From contig CBFDBT010000063.1 of the NCBI GenBank assembly GCA_965603115.1, positions 1 to 12,051 on the forward strand: DNA of 12,051 bases, read 5' to 3'. This document shows positions 11,493 to 12,051 of the stretch, piece after piece. The notes beneath the pieces are model-generated. The model did not search any database and was not told the DNA's origin. It saw only the letters and a program-made list of their open reading frames with translations. The DNA comes from CBFDBT01 sp965603115. GTDB taxonomy: Bacteria; Pseudomonadota; Alphaproteobacteria; Sphingomonadales; Kordiimonadaceae. Position numbers and translations under genes: made by a program. Numbering within the stretch: position 1 is the stretch's first letter; each line of letters starts with the position of its first letter.

Positions 11493-12051
11493 ATGGGTGA
11501 CCAAACAATACCTTGTTATAGTGATGCCGAGATGGCAGCCATCGCCAAAGAGTTTTATGGACTAGTAGGGGCTATAAAGCCGCTTGTGAGCTATGAAGAC
11601 CAAAATGCGCGCCTGACGGTGGGAGACGCGCGTTATGTGCTGAAGGTAGCCAATACTACTGCTGTGATAGCCGATCTTGAGCTTCAGCATGCTGTACTTG
11701 AATATCTTGAGGATAGGTTGCCTGACGGGGGAATACCCAAAGTTATCAAAAACTCGCTGGGCGGGACCATTGCCATGCATGAGGGTCATGCTGTACGGCT
11801 TTTGACTTACGTTCCAGGTGATGTTCTATCTTTCGCTGATAGAACTCAAAAACTCCATACAAGCCTTGGGAGATATATGGGCAAATTTAATGCTGCCATG
11901 CAGGGTTTTTCACATCCCGGTGCTTTACGCGATGATTTTATATGGGGTCTTGATAATGTGATGTTGGTAAAGCCTTATATCCATCATATCGTCTTGCAAG
12001 AAAACCGCGAACGGGTCACGCGTATTTTTGAGCGTTATGAAACCAATGTTT
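11493..12051 (+). CDS. APH/choline-kinase-fold phosphotransferase, 3' end cut by window edge
   Basis: A frame open from ATG 11493 to the right edge, 186 codons visible. The sequence has the N-lobe and start of the C-lobe of the aminoglycoside-phosphotransferase/choline-kinase fold: YEDQNARL (34-41), the ATP-binding lysine in YVLKVAN (Lys51), a following helix DLELQHAVLEYL (61-72), the VRLLTYVPG hinge region, and LGRYMGKFNAAMQGF. The pattern DQN...VLKVAN...LQ is typical of hydroxylysine-kinase-like proteins and of the N-terminal kinase domain of long proteins that are fused to a class III aminotransferase. The catalytic HxD loop lies beyond the edge, so which version this is cannot be decided here. 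The ribosome site GAGGAA is rather far (about 8-10 nt) from the ATG; ATG 11532 (Met14) is a less likely alternative. Confidence 0.8.
   Translation, partial: MGDQTIPCYSDAEMAAIAKEFYGLVGAIKPLVSYEDQNARLTVGDARYVLKVANTTAVIADLELQHAVLEYLEDRLPDGGIPKVIKNSLGGTIAMHEGHAVRLLTYVPGDVLSFADRTQKLHTSLGRYMGKFNAAMQGFSHPGALRDDFIWGLDNVMLVKPYIHHIVLQENRERVTRIFERYETNV

Noticed and set aside
11562..11789. 75-codon minus-strand frame at the right end
   Set aside because: Opposite the APH-like gene, whose plus-strand frame carries the recognisable kinase-fold sequence.

Overview
This is a 12 kb chromosomal window with ordinary housekeeping and accessory metabolic genes. I see no phage genes, insertion sequences, CRISPR arrays, rRNA or tRNA. 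GC content is moderate, in the mid-to-high 40s percent by eye. Several protein families here (NhaC-type antiporter, two-subunit 3-oxoacid CoA-transferase, omega-amino-acid:pyruvate transaminase with a PuuR-like regulator, RhlE helicase, APH/hydroxylysine-kinase-like protein) are common in marine and soil Alphaproteobacteria. An alphaproteobacterium is my best guess, made from protein style rather than from a marker gene.

Layout, left to right. An NhaC-family Na+/H+ antiporter is cut by the left edge; its frame is open to base 3. A small unknown gene (86 aa) follows with its own good-looking promoter, then a hairpin terminator. A secreted 307-aa protein of unknown function converges on it from the minus strand. 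A 343-bp gap holds a near-palindrome next to a TATAAT box. Next is a plus-strand cluster that looks like an operon: scoA and scoB (overlapping by one base), a degenerate peptide-deformylase-like gene, and a 948-aa divergent phosphoenolpyruvate-carboxylase homologue. Six bases beyond it, convergent, lies a PuuR-type HTH-cupin repressor. It is divergent from a class III omega-amino-acid:pyruvate aminotransferase, with a 154-bp repeat-rich control region between them. A strong two-way terminator separates the aminotransferase from a convergent rhlE-type DEAD-box RNA helicase. The helicase has a structured leader and a possible heat-shock-type promoter. The right edge cuts a kinase-fold (APH/choline kinase) gene that runs out of the window.

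How the genes may work together. ScoAB would activate acetoacetate to acetoacetyl-CoA at the expense of succinyl-CoA. A working PEP carboxylase in the same operon would refill oxaloacetate, and the transaminase would move amino groups from beta-alanine or other omega-amines to pyruvate. The most interesting part is that the two proteins downstream of scoAB are both non-canonical. The deformylase-like protein has lost two of three metal ligands and the active-site glutamine, and has gained a His/Cys-rich tail. The PEP-carboxylase-like protein keeps several catalytic residues but has lost the His/Arg pair of the FHGRGG loop. Together with the CoA-transferase they form an uncharacterised-looking gene set that merits a neighbourhood-conservation search.
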